Below are positions 4,210-5,292 of a stretch of DNA of 5,292 nt, piece after piece (position 1 is the stretch's first letter; every line of letters starts with the position of its first letter). The stretch covers positions 1 to 5,292 of the forward strand of contig JAKSPP010000098.1 of assembly GCA_024404735.1 (NCBI GenBank), given 5' to 3'. Below the pieces are notes generated by a model that saw nothing but the letters and a program-made list of their open reading frames with translations, did no database searches and had not been told where the DNA came from. A program made the translations under genes and the position numbers. Origin of the DNA: Oscillospiraceae bacterium. Its GTDB lineage: Bacteria > Bacillota > Clostridia > Oscillospirales > Oscillospiraceae.

Positions 4210-5292
4210 TTACTGTAAAGTGGGACCTTCCGCATTTTGACGAATTGTCTCTATAAGCTCCTTTTTATAGGGAATCATATTGTCCGGCAAACGCTCAAGG
4301 TACTCGGCAAGACCTATTGCGCCGTCCTTACGAAGGTTATCAAGGGTCTGCAGGGCGGCAATCTCACTCCAGTAATTTCCCGCACCTGCCTCAATCTTCA
4401 CCTCCGCACCGAGGGATTTAAGGACAGAGTAATCAAAGCTCATCCTCTCCCCTTCAAATACGGTCTCCCTTACACCGTAATAGGAGCCCAGCATATCAAG
4501 GATAATTCGGGCAATATCCGACAGCCACTCATACAGCCCTGCGCGAATATTCTCAAGAGGCACCTCGGACTGCTGCTGCAGCACCATAATTGCGGAGGTA
4601 TTGTCCGGGCGGACGTTTGCAAGGGCAACGTCTGTTGCCCCAAGGCAGTCACGGGTGTACTGCATGGCCTTGTCAATGGCAAGAAGGATTTGTCCCGATG
4701 CCTCCGAGGGGGATATGGTTCTCGCAACGGAGTCAAGCCCCGCCCCGAGGGGCAGACCGCGTACGCCTATGGCCTCGCCTATCTCATTGCTCCAGCGCCT
4801 GATGTAGTCGGCGTTATATACGGTCTTTGGAAAGCCCATAAGCTGCAGATGGCGCATAACCATGGCGAACATGGTGTTGATGTAAATCTGATTGGGGATG
4901 ACCGCCGTTATAAGGGCCGTACCGTGGAAGCAGTGCTTTTTCTTCTCCCAGTTGCCCCAGGCGATGGGATAGAGGCGAAGGCCCGTGTCCACATCCTCAA
5001 AAATCACGGCCTCATCGGTGGCCTTTGAAACATAAATGCGCCCTTCCTTTTTTTCATAAACGTAGTAATAAAATACCAGAGCTTCATCGGGGGCGGATAA
5101 GCCGGGGCACTCACGGCGCAGAGAGGAGGCCTTTGCCCTTCCCGTTATGATGATGTAATCCTGACTCTGAACATCCGCACTCAAGGGATTTGAGAAGATT
5201 ACATTTGTCCCGTCAAGAAGCTCAACGCAAAGATGCCCCGGGGCCTCATCGGAGGGTTCAAACCACAGGTGGGCACAGTAGTCGCCGGAAAC
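4210..5292 (-). CDS. phage portal protein (partial, N-terminus beyond window)
   Basis: The frame is open from the right edge to TAA at 4212-4210, giving 360 residues without an internal break. Portal proteins form the dodecameric ring at the capsid vertex through which terminase pumps DNA. Signature stretches known from clostridial prophage portals are present: LLDGTNVIFSNP followed by VQSQDYIII (about 5155-5220), YPIAWGNWEKKKHCFHG, LITAVIPNQIYINTMFAM (about 4865-4920), MGFPKTVYN, the turn before AIDKAMQYTRDCLGATDVAL, and RPDNTSAIMVLQQQSEVP (about 4560-4612). The C-terminus has a long helix and an acidic tail ending EGPTLQ. A TTG at 5184 lies within the conserved part and is not the start. 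Terminase genes are expected just upstream, outside the window. Confidence 0.88.
   Translation of the reverse strand, partial: VSGDYCAHLWFEPSDEAPGHLCVELLDGTNVIFSNPLSADVQSQDYIIITGRAKASSLRRECPGLSAPDEALVFYYYVYEKKEGRIYVSKATDEAVIFEDVDTGLRLYPIAWGNWEKKKHCFHGTALITAVIPNQIYINTMFAMVMRHLQLMGFPKTVYNADYIRRWSNEIGEAIGVRGLPLGAGLDSVARTISPSEASGQILLAIDKAMQYTRDCLGATDVALANVRPDNTSAIMVLQQQSEVPLENIRAGLYEWLSDIARIILDMLGSYYGVRETVFEGERMSFDYSVLKSLGAEVKIEAGAGNYWSEIAALQTLDNLRKDGAIGLAEYLERLPDNMIPYKKELIETIRQNAEGPTLQ

Larger units (their letters stand above)
2282..5292 (-). mobile_element. prophage remnant (portal to holin), continues beyond the window
   Basis: All genes here are on the - strand and have phage identities: portal, scaffold-like protein, capsid N-terminus, amidase endolysin and holin, in normal phage transcription order. 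The expected head-tail connector, tail tube, tape-measure and fibre genes are missing between capsid and amidase; only about 30 bases separate the capsid-like ORF from the amidase. The capsid ORF is chimeric and the amidase is broken, so the element is probably defective. No integrase, att duplication or tRNA gene is visible, so the left boundary is only known to fall between the yqeG stop (2028) and the holin stop (2282). Confidence 0.8.

Noticed and set aside
4237..5028. 263-residue + strand ORF opposite the portal gene
   Set aside because: Shadow of the portal frame, which carries conserved portal motifs; no Shine-Dalgarno and no recognisable domain.
5182..5184. TTG at 5184 as the portal start
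   Set aside because: The frame is open to the window edge and the upstream residues (LLDGTNVIFSNP) are part of the conserved portal sequence.

Overview
The window looks like a piece of a Clostridia genome, most likely a gut Oscillospirales/Ruminococcaceae-type organism. The basis is the style of the encoded proteins (an OmpR/histidine-kinase pair, a YqeG phosphatase, clostridial-type phage proteins), the AGGAGG-type ribosome binding sites and the moderate GC content; no marker gene pins the taxon. It holds two blocks that converge on each other.

The left block (1-2028, + strand) is a chromosomal operon. It has the last 23 residues of an OmpR-type response regulator, a membrane sensor histidine kinase broken by an apparent one-base frameshift near 240-250, and a YqeG-family HAD phosphatase whose ATG overlaps the kinase stop codon (ATGA). 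The regulator and kinase form a two-component system, and YqeG is probably translationally coupled to the kinase.

The middle (2029-2281) is non-coding. It contains a 12-bp direct repeat (2.6 copies) and a strong 12-bp-stem terminator hairpin that can serve both converging operons.

The right block (2282-5292, - strand, read right to left) is a prophage remnant. In transcription order it has a portal protein (N-terminus beyond the window), a small scaffold-like protein, an ORF that begins as a major capsid protein but changes after about 55 residues, an N-acetylmuramoyl-L-alanine amidase split into two frames, and an LLH-type holin. Head-completion, tail and tape-measure genes are absent between capsid and lysis genes. 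The capsid ORF looks like a deletion fusion of the capsid start to the end of a different gene. This suggests a defective prophage that lost most of its structural module but kept lysis genes.

Three separate one-base problems (kinase frame, amidase start, amidase middle) all lie at short homopolymers. Either the sequence carries homopolymer indel errors or both blocks have been hit by real indels. I found no clear new biological system. The most interesting points are the capsid-to-other-gene fusion and the two-piece endolysin, whose C-terminal piece has its own excellent ribosome binding site.
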